64,000 bases of DNA from Malachius bipustulatus (lineage: Eukaryota; Arthropoda; Insecta; Coleoptera; Melyridae), in NCBI GenBank assembly GCA_910589415.1, contig OU342631.1:54650598-54714597 (forward strand), read 5' to 3'. The notes below the pieces were generated by a model. It ran no database searches, was not told where the DNA came from, and worked only from the letters and a program-made list of their open reading frames with translations. Positions 32,386 to 44,683 of this stretch are shown piece by piece (positions within the stretch are counted from its first letter, which is position 1; each line of letters opens with the position of its first letter). Both the position numbers and the translations under genes were made by a program.

Positions 32386-32403
32386 TCACTGATGCATAAT
32401 AAT
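32386..32403. repeat. SINE target site duplication, right copy
   Basis: TCACTGATGCATAATAAT, second copy; a short (AAT)n run extends from it. Confidence 0.93.
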
Positions 32404-33889
32404 AATAATAATAATTTTGAACTACGAAAAGTGTAATTGACAAAAGAGACGAAACCTTGAGTCCACAATTAAAAATGTAATTGTAAAATATAAACAGATG
32501 AAGAACCGGAATGGATTTGCGCTCTAAAATAACTCCGTTCAGTTTCAAGGCTTGCTCACACTAAAATCAGATGGTGTGATCAGTCAGACTGCACTGACAT
32601 GCAAATATTACACTATAATGTATATGTACAAAAATACATTATATTATGGTTGTATTTCCTGAAACATGGAAATGGTTTCGCGATCTTTGCAACATCTCTG
32701 TTATGTGCATAATAATTCTCATAATCTACATATTTAGAGCCCAACAATCACCATATCTATTATAATAACCCAATTAAACTCGGTATCGCCGTCAGATATA
32801 AAAGAGATAAGCCAGGTAGCTTTTCAAATTAATTAATCTGCCATTTATATGCATCTATTCCAGAACACGGCATAGGCCAGTCTCTTTGGACCAGAACTTT
32901 ACGGAATTACTTCGTCACGAAAGATCAAACTGTAAAAGCTCTGCTTTCGCATGACGAATTACTGGTTTGTTTAGAAGGGCAGATCGTAAAATTAACAGTA
33001 CCTTTGAATGGCACCAATTAAGTATTTCTGTATCTGCATATGCGATTCCAACAAAAGACATCTTATTATAGTCTTCGTGCACGAGTTCAAGAAAAAGTCG
33101 ACTTTTTGTTTTAAATTGCAAGCAAATCGACTTTTCGATCTTTTGATGGTTAATTGGATATTAATTGGTAAGACTGGCCTAAGTTTCATATCGACTACAA
33201 GGTAATGGGAGAGAATGTTAACTGGTATAATTATACATTAATAATTATTCTGATATTGCAGTTGATGTTAAGTTCCGTTCTTGGAGCAATGAGAATTGAT
33301 TATCTTTATCTTGTGTCAAAATGCAAGCCAGCAGCGTAATATTTCCTTCTGTTAATTATTATGATGGCAGTAATTACGGAATGAAAACTCCACAGAATGA
33401 GGTTCACTTGCGTCTGTTGTAATAAAATCTTTGAATCCATCAATAAGATAGAAAAAATATCATAGGAGACCTTTTACTAGAGTAACATGTTTTTAGTTAA
33501 AGTTCCTACTAACATCATTCCTTTTGTCACATATCAGGTGACTATCGCATCTGGAAACAAGCTATACGATCAAGGAAAATCTTAGAGAAATGGACCGTTA
33601 ACCAAAGAACAAATTTGAAATAGTGCTACTAAAAAGCTCGTGGACGTCATGCCCAGGGGCTTTTCACAGAGCCATTTCCTCGCAATATCAATACCAGTTA
33701 AGAAAAAAACAATTTTATATTTCAGCTTCTGTCAAGAATCGACCTTTTGTAACAAGTCCCGTCCCGATTTCGATTCCGATTTCGAAGATTAAGTTACGCC
33801 TTATCAATTTTCCCATCAATTTAAGCCTCAAGTAGTCAGTCGTTATCCCAAAAAAGAAATTTCACATAGCTTTTGAGAAACCTTTGTAA
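32404..33889. other. Noncoding stretch
   Basis: No family-assignable frame or repeat end. Short frames at 32.9-33.2 kb open on both strands with no recognisable product. Confidence 0.45.
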
Positions 33890-34140
33890 GACTCGAAGAA
33901 TATAGTCTTCTCGAGCCTGGAACTTCACGCAACCACTTTACAGGCAGAAATCTATGCCATAGAGCTCTGTGCGCAGTTACAGGAAAAGATGCACTGACAC
34001 AAAGCACGTCAATAAAGATATTTTCAGACAGCCAAGCGGCTCTAAAAGCTCTGAGCTCCAACCACTGCAAGTCCAAGTTTGTCTGGAACTCGGTCTGGAA
34101 CTGTCAACTAACCCTGAATACCCTAGCAAAGAGCAACGTT
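33890..34140 (+). pseudogene. RNase H relic of a non-LTR retrotransposon
   Basis: The plus strand reads LEPGTSRN then TTLQAEIYAIELCAQLQ, carrying the catalytic E of the second RNase H motif. After a frame change it reads IFSDSQAALKALSSNHC, carrying the third-motif D, then FVWNCQLTL. Order and spacing match retrotransposon RNase H. The first motif and the final H/D motif are missing or unreadable. It is an isolated fragment beside the gypsy relic, which lies in the opposite orientation. Confidence 0.7.
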
Positions 34141-34559
34141 TTATATCCATATTTTCGTCTGATTCTGGGTACTTCTCGGAGTTTGGTAAAGGCATCACAT
34201 ATGTCTAAGTAGGTAGGCTTTCTTTGCTTCTCCTTGGTAATTAGGTAGTCAATGCTTCTTCTTAATTCACCTTCCCTTTACTCAATTTGTTGCGTGTTTC
34301 CTAACTGCGGATGACGTCTTCGTAATTCGTCAAGTTGGCCAAATTTATACCTGAAGACAGTGTGGTGATTCCTCGCGACATCACCAGGTCTTTAGAAATG
34401 CAGTGACCTATGCGGTTACCAGAGGGTTCTACAAGAGGTCGCGCTGTTTTTCTCGCACCACGTCAAACCGGGAGTTGTACGTGCCTGCATGCAAGGCCAT
34501 GAAGTGTTAGAAAAAACAATCTTCATCTTCTTCTGATTCGATTTCCCTGGCTGCTGTTG

Positions 34560-35220
34560 GATCGTCATTGTTTCCAGCGTAAGGTGTCAATCGGTTGAAG
34601 TGGACAATTCTTGGTTTCCCCTGGACTACTTCTGGTTTCTGATACTACATCGTTGATCCGCTCCAGAACTTGACACGGCTCCTCCCAAAATGATGAAGTT
34701 TTGGAGATAGGCCTCGACGTCGTTTCTGATTACGGATCCAAATCTCCAGGTTGGTCTCCAGGTTTGTACCCGCCTTCCTGGGCCTTGATGTCGTAGGTCT
34801 CTTTCATTCTGTCACTAGTATCTTGTATATGCGCTCGTACTTGCTCATGTATTTCAACTACTTCTGTCCTCGCAGTACATCACTGTCCTCGCCGGTGTCT
34901 GGCTTGTAGTCTCATGTACGGCCGATTTGTAGGCTAATAGGAACAGGTGCAGATAACAATCCCAGTCTCTTTGATGGTCAGAGACTACCTCTTCACGGGA
35001 CATATTCACGGTCCTGTTGGTGCGCTCCATCGGATTGCGAGTGCAAAGTAGTTGTCCTGGTCTTACGTATCCCCAAGAGTCTGCAGATGTTCTGGAATAG
35101 GTTGGACTCAAAATTCCTACCCTGATCCGAGTGAAGCTCCAATGGTACACCGAATCGACAAATCCATTCCTCGACCAAAACATCGATGACTCATGAACAC
35201 TTTGAAGCGGTTCAATCAAA
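34560..35220 (-). pseudogene. Ty3/gypsy integrase relic, 3' end of pol
   Basis: Minus-strand pieces of the integrase core: ICRFGVPLELHSDQGRNFES (second catalytic D), LHSQSDG and, in another frame, ERTNRTVN with the catalytic E, then WDCYLHLFLLAYKSAVHETT. The C-terminal tail motif IVHFNRLTPYAGNN lies near 34,600. Several stops and frameshifts are present; reverse transcriptase, gag and LTRs are not adjacent. The upstream end is abutted at about 35,250 by an unrelated ORF1 relic. It is an old dead fragment. Confidence 0.8.
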
Positions 35221-35255
35221 CGTTCCACGTAATTTACCTAGCTTGGTAGTTATTT

Positions 35256-36214
35256 TCAAATAATGCTTTCATTTAAGATCATACACCCCTGTAGATTTGG
35301 AGAAGGTGTTCTTTGCGTGTGGGTGGGTTTATTTTTGGTTTGTGAGTTTTTAGTTATGTATTCAAGGTAGTAAGAGCAACCCGAATAATTTTCGGGATGG
35401 TTCTCGTTATAATTGCAACAAATTACCTTATATTGGCGTTCCTTTATTTTGCAGTCTTGGGTCAGATGGAATTCCGGACACTTTACACAGCGGGGAGTTT
35501 GGTGACAGTTAGATGAACCATGGCCGAACATCTGGCAACGGTGGCATTGGGCTACTTTGGATTTCTTGGCATATTTTTGCCATTGGATACTTGCTCCGTC
35601 GATTTCGGTGACTTCTTTGACATTTTTGAGGTTTGTTTCTTTGGGCATCGTGATGAGGTAGGATTTGGAGTGGTTCCACTTTTGCTGGGAAGTTTGCGGC
35701 AGTCTTCTATTTTGACATTGAGTTGCTGGAGTTGTTGTTTTATTTCGATGTCTGTGATGAATGGTGCTGCTTTCAACACTACTTTCTTCAACTGGCTTCC
35801 TCTGGGTGTATGTGTCTAGAATATCACGTTGTTAGACTTGAGGATTCTTTGTAGTACTTGGAAGTCTTCTTCTGAAGTAGTGAATACCTTGGTTTCCTTC
35901 TTGAGGTAGTTGACTGTAAATTTTTCCTTTAGCGTGTTTTTAACGTAGCTGTGGAAGATGCGAAAGTCTTCGATGGGACTTGTTATCACAATTGGCGGCA
36001 TTTTCTTGTTTTCGGGTTTATTCGGTGGTGAATTTGGTGTTGTCTGTTGATTTTTGAATTTCGACCCGACATCAGGTGGAGTTTTAATTTTTCCAGTTGG
36101 TTCAACTTTTTGATTAATTTGTTTTCTATAGGCATGTCTTGAATATTTCACTGCCGGTACCTCGCTTTCACCGAGGTACCGGTATTTACGCTTGGATTTA
36201 TTCAGGATGGTCAC
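35256..36214 (-). pseudogene. Non-LTR ORF1 (gag-like) with zinc knuckles, frameshifted
   Basis: A jockey-type nucleocapsid protein in two frames: 36,214-35,816 (basic, proline-rich N-terminus), then VVLKAAPFITDIEIKQQL in the second frame. The latter resembles the PRE/C2HC-associated domain, with the zinc knuckles CHRCQMFGHGSSNC, CVKCPEFHLTQDC and CCNYNENHPENYSGC at 35,571-35,380. A frameshift near 35,810 and others break it. ORF1 proteins coat element RNA. The matching ORF2 is absent: downstream on this strand the sequence switches to the gypsy integrase relic. Confidence 0.82.
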
Positions 36215-36415
36215 TGGTGCACTATTTTTGCTTCTAATCTTGTTAGATTATGTTTACAGTACACTGTCACTAAGGACGTGGTTGTTTGCTCGACCGAATC
36301 TCTGCGTGGGTGATGCGTTGCGACAACGACGAAGAGCTCGACTGGAATTGTTTGACTGTTTGACGTTTTTTGTTGACTCGTTCGCTACCTCTCACCCCTG
36401 GCTTTTATAAAGGAT
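36215..36415 (-). promoter_or_regulatory. Candidate 5' UTR and TATA box of the ORF1 element
   Basis: Upstream of ORF1 on the minus strand is a GC-richer leader and, at 36,403-36,409, TATAAAA in the context CCTTTATAAAAGCC. Non-LTR elements usually carry internal TATA-less promoters, so a TATA box here may belong to an adjoining host or LTR promoter, or be chance. Confidence 0.3.
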
Positions 36416-38057
36416 TGAACGGTGGGCTCTCTTCTATATCAGACTTATTCAAATATTGTAATTGCAATGAAATTATTTGTGGCAGCTAAAAAACCGTTTA
36501 TCACCAGCTTCAGAGTCGAGGAGACTCGCCTCATAGACAGAAGTCTTATGCAGAAGCCCTAAACAGGACCCTTCGGCGAGTCGTTCCAGAGAAGCCTGCA
36601 GGAAAATATTCAAACCATGCAGTAATCAACATCGGTATGACGTAGCGCATTCAGCTCCATCCACATCAACCTGCATTCGACCTCCATTCGCATCCAGGAG
36701 AACAGGACGTTTTAGCGTGAAGAACGGCCGCGGTCGGGGCAAGAGTTGACGAAAGCAGTTATCCAGAAGTTCCACGAAGTAATGTAGAGCTCAGTCCACC
36801 AAACAATTATCATAAATAAGAAATGGATGCAGGTCGCATGAGTATAAAGCACATAAAGTGCAATGACTAGCCTGTTACGTGGGGTCAAATAAATAATTAT
36901 CAATATAGTTTTCATCCCTCACCCCATATGTGTATGTTTGGGTAGTGTGCCTGTTAATTTTCTTGAGTGGCCCCGCAGGGTGTTTTTTAACTCTAACAAT
37001 GCAGGCACTCGTATTTTCCGACCTGTAATGGGTATTTATTCCACTTTTTTTTACTCTCTCTTACCCATGTGATTCCCATCCATGTTTGTGTGCACTGCTT
37101 TAATAGAAGTGGATTACTTTTATTTCAGTTTAATGTTTATTTATTTATCTAGTTGGCTACTAATAGCACTTTTGCTGTACCCACCTATTTAAGTGTTACA
37201 ACTTAGATCATAAATCATAAATAAATAATTTTTATTTAAATAATTATTTATATTTGGTTTCTTATTACAGAACTTCTTAGAGAAGTTCCCTTGAATGTTG
37301 AATATTTTAGAATCACCTTTAATGTAAGAATATTTATAACCGCTGAAAAATGCGGCACCTTTGTGCGAAAACCGTTTAATATACAAGGTGAAAAAAAGTC
37401 ACCCTAACAGAGCCACCCGGGAAGGAAAATAAAAAATGTAGTAAACTACCGGTAATTTAGCATTGCTACATTTCGTTTATTTTTAATTATATAATGTTTT
37501 TTTTTTTATCTCTATCACTAACCTTTTACATATTCATAAATAATAATATTTTAGAATACAACATTCAAGCAAAAAAAGAACACATACAAATACCTAGAAT
37601 TAGACAACTGAAAATTCAATCAACATTGCACACAGTGATTTTTGCATGGTCATACTGAGTTGTACTGACTGAGCATAGTTATTATGCAGCAAAAGTTGCT
37701 TTGTTTCCTGGGAGAAGTATGTAGCAACGTCATGTTTTTGATTACGCTGACATTTATGTGCCAATTCGATTTCACTTCCAGCTTGTGCACGTTCATGTCA
37801 TGTCTAATGGCTTCTTTATTATGAGCATTAGTTATCTAGATTTGATTATTTACTCCTCGCTATACATATATCTAATATTATATAGGTATACGTACATCGG
37901 GTGTTGAAAAATGTACAGTCAATGGAATTTTAAATAAAAAAAAAGGCAAAAACAGATAAATGTTTTAATTTAATTTATTTTCTGTTGACGTAATTTTTTT
38001 CTATACTGAGTAATGACGACATTGTGTATTTTTTTTAAATAGGATAGGTACCCATTA
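36416..38057. other. Noncoding stretch
   Basis: No gene recognised. ACATCGGGTGTTGAAAAA near 37,895 resembles a solitary palindromic-element end. An imperfect AT palindrome lies near 37,217-37,252. Confidence 0.45.
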
Positions 38058-38835
38058 TACAGGGTGTTTTGTAATTTAATGTCAATATTTAAGGGGGTGA
38101 TTTTTGAGTTTATTTTAAGAAGAAAACTTCATAAGAACGTATGTCCTAAAACTCTTAACTTTTGAGATACAGGGTGGTAAAGTTTTTAAAAATAAATAAT
38201 TTTTTCATAATATCTGTAATACCGTTCTGTATATTTTAATGAAATTTAATAGACAGGTATTACTCATCAAGAGGCATTTTTTCATGTACCACATTTCGTT
38301 TTATCTCCACTAGTGACTATCGTGCAGAATTTTACCTGCATAATTTTATATTTTTTATTGTCATTTTAACGACAATCTTGTGACCATGTATAGAAACAGA
38401 TTTTATTTTTTTAGGCGAAAACCGTGCATCGGACTGAAAATAAACAATCGATCAAATTTGCTTGGAAATGAATGGGGATCTAAAAAATGATTTCTATTTG
38501 AACATAAATCAGTGGAGTACCATCAATGTCTGCTAAAATACGCCGGTAAAATTCTGCACGATCGTGCACCATCGTCACTAGTGGAAATAAAATGAAACGT
38601 GGTACCTGAAAAAATGCCCCTTGATGGGTAATACCTGTATACGAAATTTCATTAAAATATCCAGAGCGGTATTACAGATATTACGAAAAAAGGATTTATT
38701 TTAATAAAACTTTACCACCCTGTATCTCAAAAGTTAAGGCTCTTAGGACATACGTTCTTATGAAGTTTTCTTCTTAAAATGGACCCAAAAATCACCCCCT
38801 TAAATATTGACATTCAATTAAATAACACCCTGTTA
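38058..38835. mobile_element. Palindromic MITE, ends ACAGGGTGTT
   Basis: TACAGGGTGTTTTGTAATTT at the left is inverted at the right, slightly diverged (AATAACACCCTGTTA). Arms of about 310 bp include GTCAATATTTAAGGGGGTGA and ATACAGGGTGGTAAAG, the latter again carrying a TACAGGGTG motif inside the arm. The centre holds near-identical inverted halves around GTGCAGAATTTTACC. No coding sequence. Confidence 0.85.
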
Positions 38836-40424
38836 TCATGATAGGTATTCGTATTTCTTGAGAAAGTCCAACAATAATGATTTTTAAAATTGCAGTTTAA
38901 ATTGAGTTATAAACAGGTCAAAATCGTAATTTTTCATTTTAAAAGCAGTATATGTCCTCCAAATATTGCAAAACGGTCTATCTTAAAAAAAAAAAAAAAA
39001 AATACTGCACAGTACCTACTAATTATTATTGCATTGAAAAATATCATTTCTTTTCGTCTTCTTCCATAATAAGTCGAAACAATAACGCACAAACGTGTCT
39101 TATATGTTTGAGGCATTGCAATAATCTTTGTTTATATTACATAGAAAATGCAGTGGTAATTTCTTTCATGCAAGAATCAAGGCTTGAAGCTAGATTGCAT
39201 CATCAGGCTTTGCATAATCTGTCAACTCGGCTCGACCATAAGCGTCCTGATAGTAATCTTTGCTTGGTCCATAGAACCTGAATTCATCACAAGGATGAAA
39301 TCCTCCTGTCTAACTAATGAGAACGACGCCAGACTGACCGTGGCAGATCTGGTAATTATTAGCAATTTTTTGATACATAATCAGTCAGTCGCTTGTAACG
39401 CTAATGTCTTCTGGCGGGTCAAACACTGAAAGTAATCTTCAAGTTTTGTGTTACGAACAGAACCTTGAGATTGCGAGCAATGATTTCTTACCATACAAAT
39501 TGAATGATACATATGTTAAATTAAACTGGATGGGCGAATTAAAAAAGAATGAAATAAATAAAAATATATAAAAAGAGCTTGTTGATGCTGTTAAATTTGG
39601 CTGCGCAATACATGATTAGATTTCACAACCTTTTACAGTGAAAAAAGCAAGTTTACATACATTTTTTTATTGGGATAGCCGAGGGGATATGGATTGGTTT
39701 TTAATGTGGTAAAACACAGTTAAATGTAATGTTGCTGAGGGTCACCACTTTCAAGAGTCGCCATAAGACAATGCATGGGAAGCAATAAATTTTCAAACTG
39801 CTGCTTCCTATTCTTACCTAAAGAGGTGAAACAGACAAATGAAAGATAAAAAAATTCTGCATCATGTTCAAACATTATTCAGAGTATAAAACCGGGTACA
39901 TCGAGTAACTGATAATACAGACTGACCAAGATACGAATTTTTCCGTCACCGAGTAAGTATTAGGAATTTTTTATATCCATGCAATAGAAATTTTTGAAAC
40001 ATTTTCTTATTTTCGTTCCTTTTAGCACCTGAGGTTCCGCCCTCGGTTCAGCCCTTTTCACTTATTTATGTTTAGTTGTGATTTGTATGGCGATGTAGTT
40101 AGAACCTGTTGATATACCAACATTTGAGAAATCAATTTGAGAAGTCAATTAGGCTCTTAAATTGAGACCAATGAAAATTACATTTTACTTATTAAGGGTG
40201 ACAATATACAGCGTTGCTGATCACTCAATTACTTTTCGACCGGGCCCCCACAACCGCCGCTGAGCTGAATGATTTAGGAGGGAATTGATTTTTATTTTTA
40301 TCGCAATAAAAATAGCAATCTTAGTTAAGCGGTACCTAATAATGCAGATGTAAAGGGAACGGAGCAGCTCAGCTAACGCATCGACATTGTGCCACAAAAT
40401 ATATGCAGTATACCGTATACCACA
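38836..40424. other. Noncoding stretch
   Basis: Contains an 18-nt A-run near 38,985 and several short frames without recognisable products (the longest is 109 codons at 38,952-39,281). No repeat boundaries were identified. Confidence 0.45.
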
Positions 40425-42005
40425 CCAAGCAGTTTTTCACGGCATCCTGCAAGCAGCTGCAATTAAAGAGATACTATTACCTCTTCCACCTGTTATCTAC
40501 TTGGTGACCTCTCTAGGTCGCCGAACAGACAATTTATACCGTGTGTCCCCGGATAGGTGAAACGACTCTTATAAAAGACAAAATTTTCTTGATTTTAATT
40601 TTAATTTTTTGGGGTTCAGCCCTGCTTGGCTAAAGAATAATTTCTAACAAAATTTTAGTTTTGAAAAATCAAGCATGCCTTGGAAATATCCAAGAAACCG
40701 GTTTTTCTGTTGAGTAAAGTGCCTTTTATGTGGCAAAATCGACAAAATGTTATTTGAAAAAGTTATTCAGAATCAACATTTAGGTCCGTATACCAAATTT
40801 CAAAATCATAGGCCAACTTTTATCTTTTACATTTATTTTTATGTTTATTTCACAAATCAAAGAATTTCATTTTGTAACAATGACTGCCATGGAAAAACCA
40901 AATTGTACCCATAGCAATAGCAATTTGTCAATATCAGTCTTTGTTACAATGAAATTCTTTGATTTGTGAAATAAACATAAAAATAAATGTAAAAGATCAA
41001 AGTTGGCCTATGATTTTGAAATTTGGTATACGGACCTAAATGTTGATTCTGAACAACTTTTTCAAATAACATTTTGTCGTTTTTGCCACATAAAAGGCAC
41101 TTTACTCAACAGAAAAATCGGTTTCTTGGAAATTTCCAAGGCATGCTTGATTTTTTAAAACTAAAATTTTGTTAGAAATTATTCTTTAGCCAAGCAGGGC
41201 TGAACCCTAAAAAATTAAAATTAAAATAAAAAAATTTTTGTCTTTTATAAGAGTCGTTTCACCTATCCGGGGACACACGGTATAAATGCAGTGTGAACAG
41301 AATAGATAGTTAGGCTAACCCAAAAGCACTAGGATCATCAGGATTAGCTCCCCGCTCATCCCATGATGCACCGAGGTGCTAGACAGGATGGCTGACAGGG
41401 AAATGGTACAGATTGCAATAATTCCTGGACATTGACGAATTACCGGTAACGAGCTAGCTTATCACTATACAAAGATTAAGAATGAGTAAAACTTTTGTTA
41501 ACCCGAGCCGGTAGCTTGGGCGGAAAAAAAGGGTTTAGTATTGGGATGCTCCACCATGCTGCAGACAGGCCAGATGGCTCATAGACGGTCTGGAGAGAAA
41601 ACAGACCTGCAAACACGATCAAGCTGACTGAAAGGAAGCTGATACTACTAATTGGAGTGCTCATAGGTCACTCACAATAGTCTGAAAAGGCACTTCCAAC
41701 TTATGTAGGTGAGGGAAGACTCAATCCGTCCAAAATGTGGAACAGACGACTGCTGCCTAGGTGTGTATTACGGTATGGTAGGTATACTGTAGCCTTGGAA
41801 TCAATTCTTTGGATCAGAAGCACTAAGCACTACAATGACGAACAGATAAAATTCCCTTCTCAGGAAGGATCTCCTTGGCCCCAATAAAAAGGTCCGGAAG
41901 GTTTGAGTTGCAGTTCCACCATGGTATGGGAATGAGTAAAAAGACCCTTTCTGGATTCATCGCTAGGGGTGCATAACTTCTTCCCACCATGTCATACCAT
42001 GGATC
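40425..42005 (+). pseudogene. Old RNase H/3' UTR relic related to the 6.7-kb element
   Basis: Collinear with the C-terminal half of the non-LTR element at 6.7 kb. Left of an inserted palindrome: AVFHGILQAAAIKEI. Right of it: DS, stop, ANPKALG, then SSPLIP, MADREMVQIAIIPGH, GNELAYHYTK, PEPVAW, KLTERKLILLIGVLIGHSQ and IKRSGRFE. The last eight residues are identical to the end of the 6.7-kb protein. The following 3' UTR also aligns (CACCATGG near 41,918, CGCTAGGGGTG near 41,961, CCCACCATG near 41,984). Many stops and frameshifts show great age. It lies in the opposite orientation to the young copy. Confidence 0.85.
40539..41280. mobile_element. Palindromic MITE (CCGTGTGTCCCCGG family), copy 2
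   Basis: 742 bp flanked by TA (40,537-40,538 and 41,281-41,282). Ends and arms match the copy at 30,845 at high identity, but the short central loop is inverted relative to it, so the two copies are in opposite orientations. It interrupts the old RNase H relic and is therefore younger than that relic. Confidence 0.92.
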
Positions 42006-42185
42006 CTACCTCTCATCGCTTACTACTTCAAGTTTCTTCTATTACAATCGCACTAGAAGAATGACATGAATGTTGTGACAGAAATTAAAAAATTGTGTTA
42101 TTTTTTGTAGTCTTTTTTTAAATTTACTCGAACTCAGAGAAATACTCGTACTTTTAAAATATAATCCCAGGACCCTTAAGTGTCG

Positions 42186-42200
42186 TTTAAGTCATCTAAG
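42186..42200. repeat. Imperfect target duplication, 3' side of CR1-like element
   Basis: TTTAAGTCATCTAAG, matching TTTAATTAATCTAAG at 43,619-43,633 at 13 of 15 positions. Confidence 0.5.
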
Positions 42201-43618
42201 TAGCAGTAATAATAATAATAATAATAATATCTCTCTTTATTGTACGTAAAATTACAACAATCATTGCATCAGTACAATAGTGTTAAATAGAGTAAAATGT
42301 CGTGAAAACAAACAACGAACTAATCCAAACAAATCGCATGCGTATTCAAATGGTGGTACGCACGCGATTGAACAAAGAAAGCTTGAACATAGCAAAAAGT
42401 GTACATTAAAACATTAATCTATCTATAAATAGTACCTAATACTATATCGTCATATTAAGTCGAATTGACTAGATACTAGCAAACGAAAGTATCTATATTT
42501 TCAAGTGTTTAAGTCGGGAAGGAAGGGGGGGGGGGGGTGGAAGACAGTATGTCCATGGTAGTATATGGTTCAAGCTCTGTGAGATGTTTCCGCAGATATA
42601 ACTTGAACTGAGAGAATCTGACGGTTGAAGGGTCAAGTCGGAAATGGTTTAGGTATTTTATAGACGCGTATGTAAACGTCTTTTCAGAGGACGAGAGGTG
42701 GTGGGTTGGTAGTTTAAATAGATTGAATCGAGTATGATAGTTGTGTGAGAATCGGAAAGGATCAAGCTTAGCCTGATTTTTGTAAATAAGTTTGAGGAGG
42801 GAGAAAACATACAGGGCGGGCAATGTTAGTATACCAAGTCGTCTGAATTGTCCCCTGCAAGACTCGCGGATGGATAAGTCTGCCAGGATCCTGAGAGCCC
42901 TCTTCTGAAGAAGGAAGACTTTACTGAGGGACTTCTCAGTGCTGCCCCAGACGGCGATGCCATAGGCTACGTGACTATAAAAATGTCCATAATATGCAGA
43001 GAGCAGAATATTATGGGAGACAGTGTGTTGGAGTCGTCTCAAAAGGAAACAGGAGCTAGCTAGTCGGTGGCATAAGAGGTCTGTGTGAGCTGCCCAGTTT
43101 AGATTTTGATCGATGTGAATGCCTAAAAATTTCACGACCCTCTGGGCTTAATCAGGGAATTTTCATTCGGGATGTCAGGTAGGGGTGGTAGACGTGATCC
43201 GGAAGAATGAAAGTCTATCAATTCAGTTTTTGTCAAGTTCAGTTTTAGTCTATTGACTCTAAGCCATGTAGAGGCTTTTTCCAGTGGGTCTTGAACGGTT
43301 GATATAATTTCCGAAATGTCGCTTGTCTTTATCTTAATGAGAATGGTTGTATCGTCTGCATAGTTGACACAGATGGAATTTGAAGATGTTATTTTGGGAC
43401 CTAATTCGTTGATGAAAATGAGGAACAGGAGTGGACCAAGGACACTGCCCTGTGGAACTCCAGACGAGACAGGAGCAAAGAGGGACCTGGTCACTCGGCC
43501 ATCTGACCCAATCAATTCCACTGCTTGAGTTCGACCCTGCAAGTAACTGGAGTTTTCTTGAGTCTCTGGAGCAAGTAACTAGGGATTGAAGAATACGTTG
43601 AAGCGTTTTCATAATTGA
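42201..43618 (-). mobile_element. 5'-truncated CR1-like non-LTR retrotransposon
   Basis: On the minus strand: partial RT, a 3' UTR of about 280 bp, AATAAA, and an (ATT)n tail at 42,208-42,229. CR1-group elements characteristically end in such short microsatellites rather than poly(A). The imperfect 15-bp flanking duplication places the truncated 5' end at about 43,618, and the RT reading indeed begins about there. Confidence 0.85.
42509..43590 (-). pseudogene. CR1-like reverse transcriptase, frameshifted
   Basis: Two overlapping frames. The first, ending at 43,132, holds SSYLQGRTQ, motif B SGVPQGSVLGPLLFLIFIN, and motif C VNYADDTTILI. The second (43,135-42,509) holds FLGIHIDQNLNWAAHTD, the thumb, and a C-terminal region with YGIAVWGS and a proline-rich end. 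The single frameshift near 43,135 and the missing N-terminus (endonuclease, motif A) inactivate it. The catalytic YADD is intact. It would need no other change to read through the shift, so it is younger than most relics here. Confidence 0.92.
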
Positions 43619-43633
43619 TTTAATTAATCTAAG
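43619..43633. repeat. Imperfect target duplication, 5' side
   Basis: TTTAATTAATCTAAG, partner of 42,186-42,200. Confidence 0.5.
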
Positions 43634-44683
43634 GATTACGTTAACTAATGATATTGAAAAGACGCCTACCATTACGCTGACAGTTTCTAAGGTTAGTTTT
43701 AGGAACTGCTTGCAAGGCCGAAACGCATTTTCTATTGATTTGAACTAAGCGAGTTCATTAATGTATGTTTGTGAAAATAGAACTGAAAAACTAATTTTTT
43801 ACCACTTAATTAATCATTCAGATTCAGTATACAATCCTAATGCAGAATAATCTAAACGAATCTTCAACATAATAATGAATTTAAGGTGAGGTAATGCGGT
43901 GGGTGTCGTGGACATTACCCGCACAGTGCAATACATGCAAATACATTATCGCTCACACACAACATACAAACACACATACATTCAAACACCATAGATAGTG
44001 CGATAACATAGGCAGCCGTGTATAAATAATACATGCAATTACGGCTGTTATTAGCATCTGATTGTATCGGCTGCTGGCCTTGGTACGATAAAGATCGTCG
44101 GGCATTTGAATTCATACGCTGCGATGTAATCGCCGCTCCGATTGTCCCCCCAGATAGTCGTCTCCGGTACACTCTTTCTAACCAAATGACCTCGCCCGAG
44201 CTTTACGAATTGTCATGTCTACGTACCCTGCAGTCTCATATAGCCTTTAGAGTTTTTCAATAAAATCGGTTAGCAATATGCATGGTGTTGAAGAAACTAT
44301 TTAACATTATTAATGAAAAGATCAACGACGCAAGACACACTAAATTGAAGTCAATAATGAACAAAATATGGAATAGAACGATCTCGCCTTGACTAGTTCA
44401 TTCATAGTAAAATTTTTACATAATCTGACCAATCACAAACCAAAGACGGCTTCTGATTATCGCGAACACATCAACGCTGTCTTTCAACTCTGGCTGGTCT
44501 ATTAGCTTGATCTTTTCAACGACGTGAACCACCCTCGTCCTGAGGACTCGTAGTGTTTTCTTTAAACAACTTAGTTATTTAGTTTAGAAATAAATCGACA
44601 CACTTATCGTGAAAATTCAATAATCATTTGTGATATTACTACTTAAAAATTGGCTTAGGGTTCAATATATCATCAGAACACTA
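43634..44683. other. Noncoding stretch with GC-richer island
   Basis: The island at about 44,030-44,230 contains GTACGATAAAGATCG and CCAGATAGTCG and short frames on both strands. It may be another GATA-containing regulatory module. No gene was recognised. Confidence 0.35.

Noticed and set aside
34854..35228. Possible functional gypsy integrase
   Set aside because: Catalytic segments lie in different frames with stops; no LTR, gag or RT is adjacent.
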